Shown one piece after another: positions 32,059 through 39,754 of a DNA stretch of 64,000 nucleotides. The first letter of the stretch is position 1, and the number at the start of each line of letters is the position of its first letter. This DNA comes from AP-15 sp963796155. Lineage in GTDB: Bacteria > Pseudomonadota > Alphaproteobacteria > ATCC43930 > CGMCC-115725. The stretch covers positions 186,001-250,000 of the forward strand of contig CAWCKT010000006.1 in the NCBI GenBank assembly GCA_963796155.1, read 5' to 3'. Made by a program: the position numbers and the translations under genes. Under the pieces are notes generated by a model that worked only from the letters and a program-made list of their open reading frames with translations, had not been told where the DNA came from and did not search any database.

Positions 32059-32684
32059 GAGGCGCCTGCAACGAGACGGGCGACGACCGGAGCAATACGA
32101 TCGACGAGCACGGCGACGCCGCGCTCATTCGGGTGGATTCCGTCCGGCTGATTGAGCTCCGGTTTCATCGCAACACCTTCGAGAAAGAATGGATAAAGCG
32201 GCACATGATAGGCGCGTGCAAGCTCGGGAAAGATTCGATCAAAAGCGCGTTTGTACTCCTCTCCCCAATTCGGCGGGGCGACCATACCGAGGAGAAGCAA
32301 CTTCGCGCCGCCAGCCTCGATCTTTTGGATCATTTTGTCGAGATTGTCGCGAACCGCCGCCGGGTCGATGCCGCGGAGCGCGTCGTTGGCGCCGAGCGCT
32401 AGGATTACGAGGTCGGGCTTGTCGGCGAGCGCCCAATCGAGCCGTGCCAAGCCGCCTGCCGTGGTATCTCCGGAAACCCCGCCGTTGACGATACGCGCCT
32501 CGATCCCTTCCCGGTGCAGCGCGGCTGCCAAGCGCGCCGGGAAGGCTTGTTCCGGTGCCAGCCCGTAGCCTGCGGTCAAGCTGTCGCCGAAATCGAGAAT
32601 GACCGGAACGTGCGCCACGGCCGGCACGGCGGCGAAGAGGGCGAGGATTGTTGCGGCAGAAGCGCGGAAGCAAAAGGCCCGCAT
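32055..32684 (-). CDS. Secreted SGNH/GDSL esterase (TesA-like arylesterase)
   Basis: A 209-residue exported hydrolase: signal peptide 1-24, then the SGNH blocks DFGDSLTAGYG (catalytic Ser), NGGVSGDT, GANDALRGI and DGIHPNERG (Asp-His). It is closest to TesA/arylesterase, a periplasmic thioesterase/lysophospholipase. Start at 32684 puts the signal peptide at the N-terminus. It is divergent from an ABC transporter gene 108 bases away, matching the common divergent tesA-ybbA arrangement. Confidence 0.92.
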   Translation of the reverse strand: MRAFCFRASAATILALFAAVPAVAHVPVILDFGDSLTAGYGLAPEQAFPARLAAALHREGIEARIVNGGVSGDTTAGGLARLDWALADKPDLVILALGANDALRGIDPAAVRDNLDKMIQKIEAGGAKLLLLGMVAPPNWGEEYKRAFDRIFPELARAYHVPLYPFFLEGVAMKPELNQPDGIHPNERGVAVLVDRIAPVVARLVAGAS

Positions 32685-32792
32685 CGCGTTGAAAACCGCG
32701 GGTGCCGCGCCATATGGTCGGGGCCGCCGGCCGCCGGGCGTCGCATCAGGCCGGCCGGTCTGCCGCGCCGCTTGCCCTGGCTTGGACAGAAC

Positions 32793-33530
32793 ATGACGAC
32801 CTCGCTTCATTCCGGCCGCCCGCTGGTGGTGCTGGAAGACGTCCACTTGACTCTGGGGAGCGCGGCCGGGCCCGTCAACATCCTCCGCGGCGTCTCGCTC
32901 GAGATCGACGCAGGCGAGACGGTGAGCCTCCTTGGTCCCTCGGGCTCGGGGAAATCGACGGTGATGATGGTGGTCGGCGGGCTGGAACGGCCGAGCGCCG
33001 GACGGGTGCGGATCGATGGAAACGATCTCGGCGCGCTCAACGAGGATGCGCTGGCTCGCCTCCGTCGCTCCGGTATCGGCATCGTCTTCCAGGCCTTTCA
33101 CCTGATCCCGACGATGACCGCGCTCGAAAACGTCGCGCTCCCGCTCGAGCTCGACGGGCGACGCGATGCGTTCGAGGCCGCCGCTCAAGGTCTCGGTGCG
33201 GTCGGCCTCGGCCATCGTCTGACCCATTATCCGGGCCAGCTCTCGGGGGGCGAGCAGCAGCGCGTGGCGATCGCCCGCGCTTTTATTGCCGGCCCGAAAT
33301 TGTTGCTCGCCGACGAGCCGACCGGAAATCTCGACGCCGCCACCGGCGATCTGGTCATCGATTGCTTGTTCGAGCACCAGGCCCGGCACGGCACGACCCT
33401 GCTCCTGATCACGCACGATCCGAGCGTCGCAGAACGCTGCGAGCGGCAGATTCACTTGCTGGACGGCCGGATCGTCGAGGACCGGCGTACCGCACCGTTG
33501 CGGGTGGGCGTCGCACGGCGCGCCCTTTGA
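32793..33530 (+). CDS. ABC transporter ATP-binding protein (YbbA/LolD type)
   Basis: A 245-residue ATPase with Walker A GPSGSGKST, Q-loop VFQAFHLIPTMTALENVALP, signature LSGGEQQRVAIARA, Walker B LLLADEPTGNLD and H-loop LLITHD. Its class (LolD/MacB/YbbA) pairs with FtsX-like permeases. The permease gene starts at a TTG overlapping its stop. Divergence from a tesA-like gene is as for E. coli ybbA-ybbP, whose role is thought to be envelope lipid or lipoprotein handling. Confidence 0.93.
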   Translation: MTTSLHSGRPLVVLEDVHLTLGSAAGPVNILRGVSLEIDAGETVSLLGPSGSGKSTVMMVVGGLERPSAGRVRIDGNDLGALNEDALARLRRSGIGIVFQAFHLIPTMTALENVALPLELDGRRDAFEAAAQGLGAVGLGHRLTHYPGQLSGGEQQRVAIARAFIAGPKLLLADEPTGNLDAATGDLVIDCLFEHQARHGTTLLLITHDPSVAERCERQIHLLDGRIVEDRRTAPLRVGVARRAL

Positions 33531-36053
33531 GCGCATTCCCGGCCCGTCTTGGCTTCCGGCTCGCCCGCCGCGAGTTGCGCGGCGGGATCCGGGGGCTGCG
33601 CGTCTTTCTCGCCTGCCTCGTGCTCGGGGTGAGCGCGATCGCCGGCATCGGCTCGCTCGCCGCCTCGGTTGTCGCCGGCATCAAGGCCGACGCGCGCGAG
33701 CTGCTGGGCGGCGATGCCGAGGCGCGGCTCGCCTACCGCCAGGCCGACCCGGCCGAACACGCATACCTCGCGCGGAGCGGAACGATGTCCGAAATCGCCT
33801 CGATGCGGGCGATGGGGCGCACGCTCGACAGTGGCCGGCGAAGTCTGATCGAGCTCAAGGCGGTCGACCCGGCCTATCCGCTCTACGGTGAGGTTGCCCT
33901 GTCTCCGGCGCAGAGCCTGGCTGCCGCGCTCGGGAATCGCGGCGGCGTTTTCGGTGCGGCGGTCGACCCCGCGATCCTCACCCGTCTCGGTCTCGAGATC
34001 GGCGACAGCATCAAGGTCGGGAGCGCCGTCTTGCAGCTGCGGGCCACGATCGAGCGCGAGCCCGATGCCGCGGCAGGCGGGCTCGGCCTCGGCCCGCGCG
34101 TTATGATCTCTGCTAGAGCACTCGCCGAGACTGGGCTGATCCAGCCCGGCTCGCTGGTGACCTATCGTTACCGGGTGCGGCTTCCTCCGGGGTCGGATGC
34201 CGCTTCCTGGGCGGAAGCGGCGCGGGCGGCCTTTCCAGAAGCGGGTTGGCAGATCCGCACCTTTCGCGAAGCTTCGCCGACCTTGCAGCGCTCGATCGAG
34301 CGCGTGGCACTCTTCCTTAGTCTCGTCGGTCTGAGCGCGCTGTTGGTCGGCGGGGTCGGGATCGGCAACGCGGTCGGCTTTTACATCGCCGGCAAGACCG
34401 CGACGATCGCCACGCTCAAATGCCTCGGCGCGTCGACACGGCTCGTGTTCGCGGTCTACCTCGTCGAGATCCTCGCGCTTGCTATGTTCGGCATCGCGGT
34501 CGCCCTCCTGCTCGGAGCGCTGCTGCCGGTGGCGGTGACACCGCTCCTCGCGGGCGTGCTTCCCGCTCGCGCCCGGCTCGGCCTTTATCCGGGGCCGCTG
34601 GCGCTGGCCGCGCTGTTCGGCTTGTTGACCACGCTCGTCTTCACACTGTGGCCGCTCGCCGGGGTTGGCCGGGTGCCGGCCGCCGCACTGTTCCGCGATA
34701 CCGTCGACCGGGCCCGGCGCCGGGTGCCGCCAATCACACTCGCCGCGACCCTGCTGCTGGCGCTCGGCACTCGCCGCCCTGGCGGTCGCCAGCGCGCAGG
34801 ACCGGGTGATCGCACTGTGGTTCGTCGCCGGTGCGGTCGGCGCTTTCGCCCTCTTCCGGGCGGCGGGAGCAGCCGTTGTGCTCGGCGCCGGGAAGCTCGG
34901 CCGGCCGCGCTACCCGGGGCTGCGCCTCGCGATCGCCAATCTCCATCGGCCGGGCGCGCCGACCGCGCAGATCATCCTTTCGCTCGGCATCGGTCTGACC
35001 GTGCTTGTCGCGGTCGCCCTGGTCGACGGCAACCTCACCCGCGAGGTCGAAACCACGGTGCCTGCCGAGGCGCCCGCCTTCTTCTTCATCGACATCCAGC
35101 CGGACCAGCTGGCCGGCTTCGAGGAGGCGGTGCAGGCCACTCCGGGAGCGCGTTTCGAGCAGGTGCCGATGCTGCGCGGCCGCATCACCCGGGTGAACGG
35201 GGTCCCGGTCGAGCAGGCGCCGATCGCGCCCGAGGCGCAATGGGCACTCAGGAGCGACCGCGGCCTGACCTACGCCGCGACGTTGCCCACAGGCTCGCAA
35301 CTCGCCGCCGGCGCCTGGTGGCCGCCCGACTATCACGGGCCGCCGCTCGTCTCCTTCGATGCCGATCTCGCCCGCGGGATGGGGCTCAAGGTCGGCGATA
35401 CGCTGAGCGTCAATCTGCTCGGCCGCGAGATCACCGCAACCATCGCCAATCTGCGCTCGATCGATTGGCGGCGGCTCGGCATCAACTTCACCTTGGTCTT
35501 TGCGCCCGGGACGCTCGAGAGCGCGCCCCAGACCCATCTCGCCGCCGTCTGGATGCCGCCGGCCGAGGAGGAAACACTGGTCAGCACCGTGACAGAACGC
35601 TTCCCGAACGTCTCGGCGATCCATGTCCGCGAAGCGCTGGCCACAGTCGACCGGATTCTCGAGATGATCGACGACGCGGTTCAGCTCGCGGCACTCGTCA
35701 CCCTCGCCGCCGGCATGCTGGTGCTCGGCGGAGCGATCGCCGCCGGTAATCACCGGCGCGTCTACGATGCGGTGGTGCTGAAAGTGCTGGGCGCCACTCG
35801 TGGTGCCATCGCCCGCGCCTTCCTGATCGAGCACGGCCTCCTCGGCGCGCTGAGTGCGCTCGTCGCCTGCGCGCTTGGCACCCTCGCCGCCTATCTCCTC
35901 GTCACCCGGCTGATGAAGATCGATTGGGTGTTTCTGCCGATGCCGCTCTTATGGACGGTGGGGCTCGCCATCTTGCTGACCCTGGCGCTCGGCTTTGCCG
36001 GGACCTGGCGCGCGCTCGGCGCCAAGGCCGCCCCCTATCTGCGCAACGAGTAG
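33527..36053 (+). CDS. FtsX-like ABC permease (YbbP type), apparent frameshift
   Basis: About 840 residues if one base is corrected. It starts at TTG 33527 (LSAFPARLGFRLARRELRGG) overlapping the ATPase stop, followed by a first FtsX unit (VGLSALLVGGVGIGNAVGFYIAGK) and a second half with LAIANLHRPGAPTAQ, a periplasmic domain, and a C-terminal FtsX domain (VTLAAGMLVLGGAIAAGNHRRVYDAVVLKVLGAT). The frame changes near 34763-34767, within a helix: upstream LAATLLLALG and downstream ALAALAVASAQD are in different frames, one base apart. Both halves are well conserved in character, so a base-call error is likely; otherwise the gene is inactivated. Confidence 0.85.
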
Positions 36054-36354
36054 CGGCAGGCAGGATTTCCCTGCCAGACAGGGAAATTACGGGAAAAAAC
36101 CGGTTCGCAATTCGCCGCGACGCCGGAAACGACTTTTCTATCAGACGCTTATGAAACTTTCCGACGCTTCTCGGACGCGCCGGCAGGGAAATTTTGACGA
36201 TTTCTCGACGCCCGCATCCGCGGCCTGTGCAACTCTGATAACATAACAGACGGTGCGATTTTGTCAACGAAGATGGCGCGGATCGGCGGGGAGGGGTTGG
36301 CGGCAGGTGCGGGCCTTATTGAAAAGATCTCGTTTTGTGCCAATATCGCGGGCA
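36054..36354. other. Intergenic region after the ABC permease
   Basis: About 300 bases without a gene. A perfect 9-bp inverted repeat at 36065-36073 and 36079-36087 (ATTTCCCTG/CAGGGAAAT, loop CCAGA) lies 12 bases after the permease stop and may end its transcript. GGCAGGGAAATTTT recurs near 36181. The second half is less GC-rich and should contain the ybhL promoter. Confidence 0.4.
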
Positions 36355-36395
36355 CGAGGAATCGTCCTCGCTTTCGCTTCTCTCCTTGGAGGGGG
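36355..36395 (+). promoter_or_regulatory. ybhL 5' leader hairpin and ribosome-binding site
   Basis: A perfect hairpin CGAGGA-ATCG-TCCTCG (36355-36370) is followed by a pyrimidine stretch and a very strong TTGGAGGGGG ribosome-binding site 4-12 bases before the ATG. A conserved RNA called the ybhL motif is known upstream of such genes in alphaproteobacteria. The location agrees, but I cannot verify the consensus. Confidence 0.4.
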
Positions 36396-36398
36396 TTT

Positions 36399-37115
36399 AT
36401 GGCTCTAGGTTCGCAGCCCCGCTGGACGGTGCGGTCGGCGGACGCCCAGGTCGGCATCGATGTCGGTCTTCGGGAGTATATGCTACGCGTCTACAACTAC
36501 ATGGCGTCGGGGCTGGCACTCACCGGCATCGTGGCGTATGTCGCGGCGTTTTCGGGCTTTTACGCGTCGATCGCGCGCACGCCGCTGATCTGGCTGGTAA
36601 TTCTCGCACCGCTCGGCCTCGTCATGCTGATGAGCTTCGGCATTCAGCGCATGCAGGCCAGGACGGCGCAGATGGTGTTCTGGCTCTATGCCGGGCTGAT
36701 GGGGCTGTCGCTCGCGATGGTGTTCCTGGTCTTCACCGGAACGAGCGTGGCGCGGGTGTTCTTCATCACCGCCGGCACCTTTGGTGCCATGAGCCTCTAT
36801 GGTTATACGACGCAGCGCGATCTCTCGCAGTTCGGCTCTTTCCTGTTCATGGGGCTGATCGGCATCATCATCGCCGGCTTGGTCAACATGTTTGTCGGCT
36901 CGACCGCGCTGCAGTTCGCGATCTCGGTGATCGGCGTCATCGTCTTCACCGGCCTGACCGCGTGGGACACGCAGCAGATCAAGGAGATGTATTACGAGGC
37001 CGACAGTTCCGAGATCGCCAGCAAGAAGGCGGTCATGGGGGCGTTGCGCCTCTATCTCGACTTCATCAACCTGTTCATGATGCTGATGCAGCTGCTCGGC
37101 ACCCGCCGCGACTGA
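36399..37115 (+). CDS. Bax inhibitor-1/YccA family membrane protein
   Basis: A 238-residue BI-1 family protein (YbhL-like) with seven hydrophobic segments, starting MALGSQPRWTVRSADAQVG. Family features include VYNYMASGLALTGIVAYV, FGAMSLYGYTTQRDLS, GLTAWDTQQIKEMYY and the C-terminal ALRLYLDFINLFMMLMQLLG. BI-1 proteins are implicated in calcium leak and membrane protein quality control. The ATG at 36399 is set by the ribosome-binding site; a frame open 46 codons further upstream has no support. The last 30 or so codons and the terminator are duplicated 0.8 kb downstream. Confidence 0.92.
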   Translation: MALGSQPRWTVRSADAQVGIDVGLREYMLRVYNYMASGLALTGIVAYVAAFSGFYASIARTPLIWLVILAPLGLVMLMSFGIQRMQARTAQMVFWLYAGLMGLSLAMVFLVFTGTSVARVFFITAGTFGAMSLYGYTTQRDLSQFGSFLFMGLIGIIIAGLVNMFVGSTALQFAISVIGVIVFTGLTAWDTQQIKEMYYEADSSEIASKKAVMGALRLYLDFINLFMMLMQLLGTRRD

Positions 37116-37168
37116 CCCTTTCGTCGTAACCACGATCGATCGGCCGGGCCTCAGCGCCCGGCCGATTT
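37019..37168 (+). repeat. Direct repeat copy A: 3' end of ybhL plus terminator
   Basis: About 150 bases from the last 32 codons of the intact ybhL gene through its terminator hairpin recur nearly unchanged at 37813-37961. Differences are a handful of substitutions (for example GCGTTGCG against GCCTTGCG) and one base in the hairpin loop. The DUF4258/DUF2283 pair lies between the copies. Confidence 0.88.
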
Positions 37169-37173
37169 GTTTT
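37139..37173 (+). terminator. Rho-independent terminator of ybhL
   Basis: An 11-bp perfect stem ATCGGCCGGGC/GCCCGGCCGAT (37139-37149 with 37156-37166) with a 6-base loop, followed by TTGTTTT. It starts 23 bases after the stop codon. Confidence 0.85.
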
Positions 37174-37294
37174 GTGTTGAGCAGAGACGGCGGCCGGCAC
37201 CTCGTGCAATTGTGAAGGCGTTCTAAACTGAAAGCTGTATAATCGCGGCGATCAGGGGTCGCCAAGAGGGGCACGATGCAGTGCCGCGCCAGGC

Positions 37295-37570
37295 ATGGCC
37301 GCGCCGATAGATGATTACGAGATCACCGAGCACGCGGCGTTCGAAATGCAGCGGCGCCGGATCGAAGAGGGCGTCGTCTCCGATGTCCTTGCCACACCCG
37401 AGCAGCGCTACGAGGTTCGGCCGGGCCGGGAGGTGTTGCAATCGCGTATCGCAGTCGCCGGTAAGATGTACCTGCTTCGCGTCTTCGTCGATGTCGACCG
37501 CCGGCCGGCCGAGGTTGTCACGGTCTACCGGACAAGCCGGGTGGCGAAATATTGGAGGGCGGAACCGTGA
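37295..37570 (+). CDS. DUF4258 domain protein (putative toxin)
   Basis: A 91-residue protein with the DUF4258 pattern ITEHAAFEMQRRRIEEGVVSDVLATPEQRYEVRPGREVLQSRI, a RelE/BrnT-like small nuclease fold in which His and Glu near the start (EHA) are conserved. It overlaps a DUF2283 gene by 4 bases. The pair resembles a type II toxin-antitoxin module. It lies between two copies of the ybhL 3' end, so it was probably inserted there. Confidence 0.8.
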   Translation: MAAPIDDYEITEHAAFEMQRRRIEEGVVSDVLATPEQRYEVRPGREVLQSRIAVAGKMYLLRVFVDVDRRPAEVVTVYRTSRVAKYWRAEP

Positions 37571-37767
37571 AAGCGACCTATGACGCGAGAACCGACACCT
37601 TGAGCATCATCCTCAAGGCCGGTGCCGCGGTCGCCGAGAGCGATGAGAACAAACCGGGTGTCATTCTTGACTACGACGAGGACGGCAACTTGGTGTCCCT
37701 TGAGATCCTCGATGCATCGAAGAGGGTCACCGACGCCCGCCGGATCGAATTCGAAACAGTGGGCTGA
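37567..37767 (+). CDS. DUF2283 family protein (putative antitoxin)
   Basis: A 66-residue protein: MKATYDARTDTLSIILKAG, AVAESDENKPGVILDYDEDGNLVSLEIL, typical of DUF2283, a small beta-rich family often coded next to DUF4258 toxins. The GTG at 37567 overlaps the DUF4258 stop (GTGA) and is preferred to an upstream start at 37552, which would lie inside the partner gene. Confidence 0.8.
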   Translation: MKATYDARTDTLSIILKAGAAVAESDENKPGVILDYDEDGNLVSLEILDASKRVTDARRIEFETVG

Positions 37768-37807
37768 GAGCACGGCTCGCGGATAAGGGAGGATTAATCG
37801 TTACGAG

Positions 37808-37909
37808 ATGGGCAGCAAGAAGGCGGTCATGGGGGCCTTGCGCCTCTATCTCGACTTCATCAACCTGTTCATGATGCTGATGCAGCTGCTCGGCACGCGC
37901 CGCGACTGA
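37808..37909 (+). pseudogene. Duplicated C-terminal fragment of ybhL
   Basis: The fragment reads in frame from an internal ATG (MGSKKAVMGALRLYLDFIN) to the same stop as ybhL, 33 codons containing only the last membrane segment. Just upstream is GGGAGGATTAATCG, which may be the ribosome-binding site of the lost original continuation or chance. It is most simply the 3' end left after a duplication or insertion event. Confidence 0.75.
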
Positions 37910-37961
37910 CCCTTTGGTCCTAACCACCATCGATCGGCCGGGCCTCGCGCCCGGCCGATTT
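37813..37961 (+). repeat. Direct repeat copy B: ybhL 3' end plus terminator
   Basis: This is the second copy of the 150-base repeat starting at 37019, in the same orientation. The bases before it (TTACGAGATGGG) still resemble the ybhL codons ATTACGAGGCC... of the intact gene but lack about 18 bases, so the left boundary is ragged. Confidence 0.85.
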
Positions 37962-37964
37962 TTT
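37933..37964 (+). terminator. Rho-independent terminator (copy B)
   Basis: The same 11-bp stem as the ybhL terminator (37933-37943 with 37949-37959), with a 5-base loop and an uninterrupted T6 tail, so it is stronger than copy A. It would end read-through from the DUF4258/DUF2283 pair. Confidence 0.85.
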
Positions 37965-38033
37965 GCGCAGGGGGAACGCTGATCATGAACACTGGCGGAT
38001 GGAATTCGGCTCGCGCCGGCGGCCGTCGCGGCG

Positions 38034-38846
38034 TTGCTGATCACGGTCGGGGTTGCCTCGGCGGGTACGCTCGACCGCATCGAGCAGGAGAAGGCGATCC
38101 GTATCGCCTATCGCGAAGACGCGCCGCCGTTTTCCTACAAGGACAAGATCGGCGAGCCCACGGGCTTCATGGTCGACCTCTGCCGGGCGGTCGCCAAGAA
38201 ACTGGCCGACCAACTCAACTTACCCTCGCTGAACGCGGTCTATGTCCCGGTCACCGCCGCGGACCGGTTCGAGGCGATCACCCAACAAAAAGCGGATCTG
38301 CTCTGTGAGCCGACGAGCGAAACCTTGTCGCGACGCGAACAGGTCGACTTCTCGATCCCGACCTTTCTCGACGGCGCCAGTCTGATGGTGCGCACCGACG
38401 GCCCCAAAAATCTGCGCGATCTTGCGGGGAAGAAGGTTGGGGTATTGGCCGGCACGACGACCGAGGAAGAGCTGCGCAACACATTGAAGGAGACCGGGAT
38501 CGCCGCCGACGTCGTCGCCGCCAAGACCCATGGCGAGGGCTTGGGGATGCTGGACGACGGCAAGATCTCGGCCTATTTCGGCGACCGGTCGATCCTGTTG
38601 TTTCTGATCAAGGACAGCAAGGCGCCCGGGAAGCTGCGGCTCGCCGACGATTATTTGAGCGTCGAGCCCTATGCGCTGGCGCTGCCGCGCGGCGACGGTG
38701 ACTTTCGTCTCGCCGTCGACCGCGCTCTCAGCCACATCTATCGCTCCGGCGAGATCGTATCTATCTTCCAGCGCACCTTCGGCGGCAAGGCCGAGCCGAG
38801 CCAGATCCTGCGGACGCTCTATGTGATTTCGAGCTTGCCTGACTAG
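38034..38846 (+). CDS. Extracellular solute-binding protein (family 3), broken or unusual N-terminus
   Basis: A family 3 periplasmic binding protein (LDRIEQEKAIRIAYREDAPPFSY, PTGFMVDLCRAVAKKL, RFEAITQQKADLLCEPTSET, VGVLAGTTTEEEL, ISAYFGDRSILLF), usually for amino acids. No permease or ATPase gene is adjacent. In frame, the signal peptide (IRLAPAAVAALLITVGVASA) begins at about 38004 but has no ATG, GTG or TTG before TTG 38034. An ATG at 37985 reads MNTGGW and would join the signal peptide perfectly if one A near 38003 were removed. Thus the true start is probably 37985 with an indel. Confidence 0.8.
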   Translation: MLITVGVASAGTLDRIEQEKAIRIAYREDAPPFSYKDKIGEPTGFMVDLCRAVAKKLADQLNLPSLNAVYVPVTAADRFEAITQQKADLLCEPTSETLSRREQVDFSIPTFLDGASLMVRTDGPKNLRDLAGKKVGVLAGTTTEEELRNTLKETGIAADVVAAKTHGEGLGMLDDGKISAYFGDRSILLFLIKDSKAPGKLRLADDYLSVEPYALALPRGDGDFRLAVDRALSHIYRSGEIVSIFQRTFGGKAEPSQILRTLYVISSLPD

Positions 38847-38858
38847 CCAGCTCCGGCG

Positions 38859-39158
38859 ATGAGAAGAGCCAGCATCACCGAGATGAAGCACAACTTGCGT
38901 GCCCTGATCGACAGCCTCAAGGGCGGCTCGCCGGTCCTGATCGTCGATCGGGGACGCCCCGTCGCGCGGTTGGAAGCCGTGACGGCGGACAGCGAGAGCG
39001 AACAGGAGGGAAGGGTATCGCGCCTCATAAGAGACGGCATTGTCCGGCCGCGCCGCGCCGTGCCGTCTCGGACGCTGTTCAGCAGCGAACCGCCACGCGC
39101 CAGTGCCGGCGCGTCGGTTGTCGATGCGCTCATCAAAGAGCGCCGGGAAGGACGGTGA
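38859..39158 (+). CDS. Phd/YefM-type antitoxin (VapB-like)
   Basis: A 99-residue antitoxin with the Phd/YefM N-terminus (ASITEMKHNLRALIDSLKGGSPVLIVDRGRPVARLEAV), the DNA-binding half, and a charged, flexible C-terminal half that would wrap the toxin. It overlaps the PIN-domain gene by 4 bases (GTGA), the normal vapBC layout. Confidence 0.88.
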   Translation: MRRASITEMKHNLRALIDSLKGGSPVLIVDRGRPVARLEAVTADSESEQEGRVSRLIRDGIVRPRRAVPSRTLFSSEPPRASAGASVVDALIKERREGR

Positions 39159-39589
39159 AATTCTGGGATGCCTCGGCGATCGTGCCGCTTCTGGTCGCCG
39201 AGCCCACAACGCGCCCCCTTCAAGCGCTCGCAGGGCACGATCCCGACATGCTGGTGTGGTGGGGCTCGGGAGTAGAATGCGCCTCTGCCCTTTCCCGGCT
39301 CGAGCGCGATGCCGCACTCGATGTCAAGGCGGTCTGAATTGCCTTCCAACGGCTCAAACAGCTCGCCGACGGCTGGCGCGAAGTCGAACCCGGCGATATC
39401 GTCCGGGAGAGCGCAATGCGATTTCTGCGCGTTCATCCGTTGCGGGCAGCCGATGCATTACAGCTTGCGGCAGCCTGCGTGGCTGCGGAGCGCCGTCCGC
39501 CATCGCTCCAAATAGTCACGCTCGCCGAGCGCCTCGGCGACGCGGCGCGGAAGGAGGGTTTCGCGCTGGTCGATGTTATCGGTTGCTAA
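39155..39589 (+). pseudogene. VapC-type PIN ribonuclease with internal stop codon
   Basis: Starting at the GTG overlapping the antitoxin, the frame gives MKFWDASAIVPLLVAEP (first PIN Asp) and ECASALSRLERDA, then a TGA at 39335-39337 after DVKAV. Without the stop it continues in the same frame as IAFQRLKQLADGWREVEPGD, VHPLRAADALQLAAA (second acidic site) to TAA at 39589, a normal 144-residue PIN protein. A one-base change (for example TGG, CGA or GGA to TGA) explains it. No selenocysteine insertion element is seen or expected. Confidence 0.8.
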
Positions 39590-39643
39590 CTAAGGGGCTG
39601 ACCCAAAACCCTAAGTCGCCTGATCATCGACTGCCACTGACTG

Positions 39644-39703
39644 CTTTCGAAACCCACAACGGCCGCTCAACCTTCGCCGCGGGAACCGCTCTTCATGCCC
39701 CAA
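39644..39703 (+). repeat. Direct repeat copy 1 flanking a solute-binding protein gene
   Basis: About 60 bases, containing AACCCACAACGGCC and GGGAACCGCTCTTCATGCCC, recur at 40943-41002 with roughly four of five bases identical and a perfect 20-plus-base core. The solute-binding protein gene lies between the copies. AACCCACAACGGCC segments of this kind are familiar as scattered remnants in rhizobial genomes. Confidence 0.65.
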
Positions 39704-39754
39704 ACCGGACCCTGCTCTCCATTTGGGAAACAGAATTGGCCCGTAGGGACGCGG

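Noticed and set aside
32702..34700. Very long plus-strand frame starting ahead of the ABC ATPase
   Set aside because: Its first part is an out-of-frame reading of the ATPase gene; only the part from 33527 onward is the permease, which has its own TTG start overlapping the ATPase stop.
39335..39337. In-frame TGA in vapC as a selenocysteine codon
   Set aside because: PIN toxins do not use selenocysteine, no SECIS-like hairpin follows, and the position is not catalytic.
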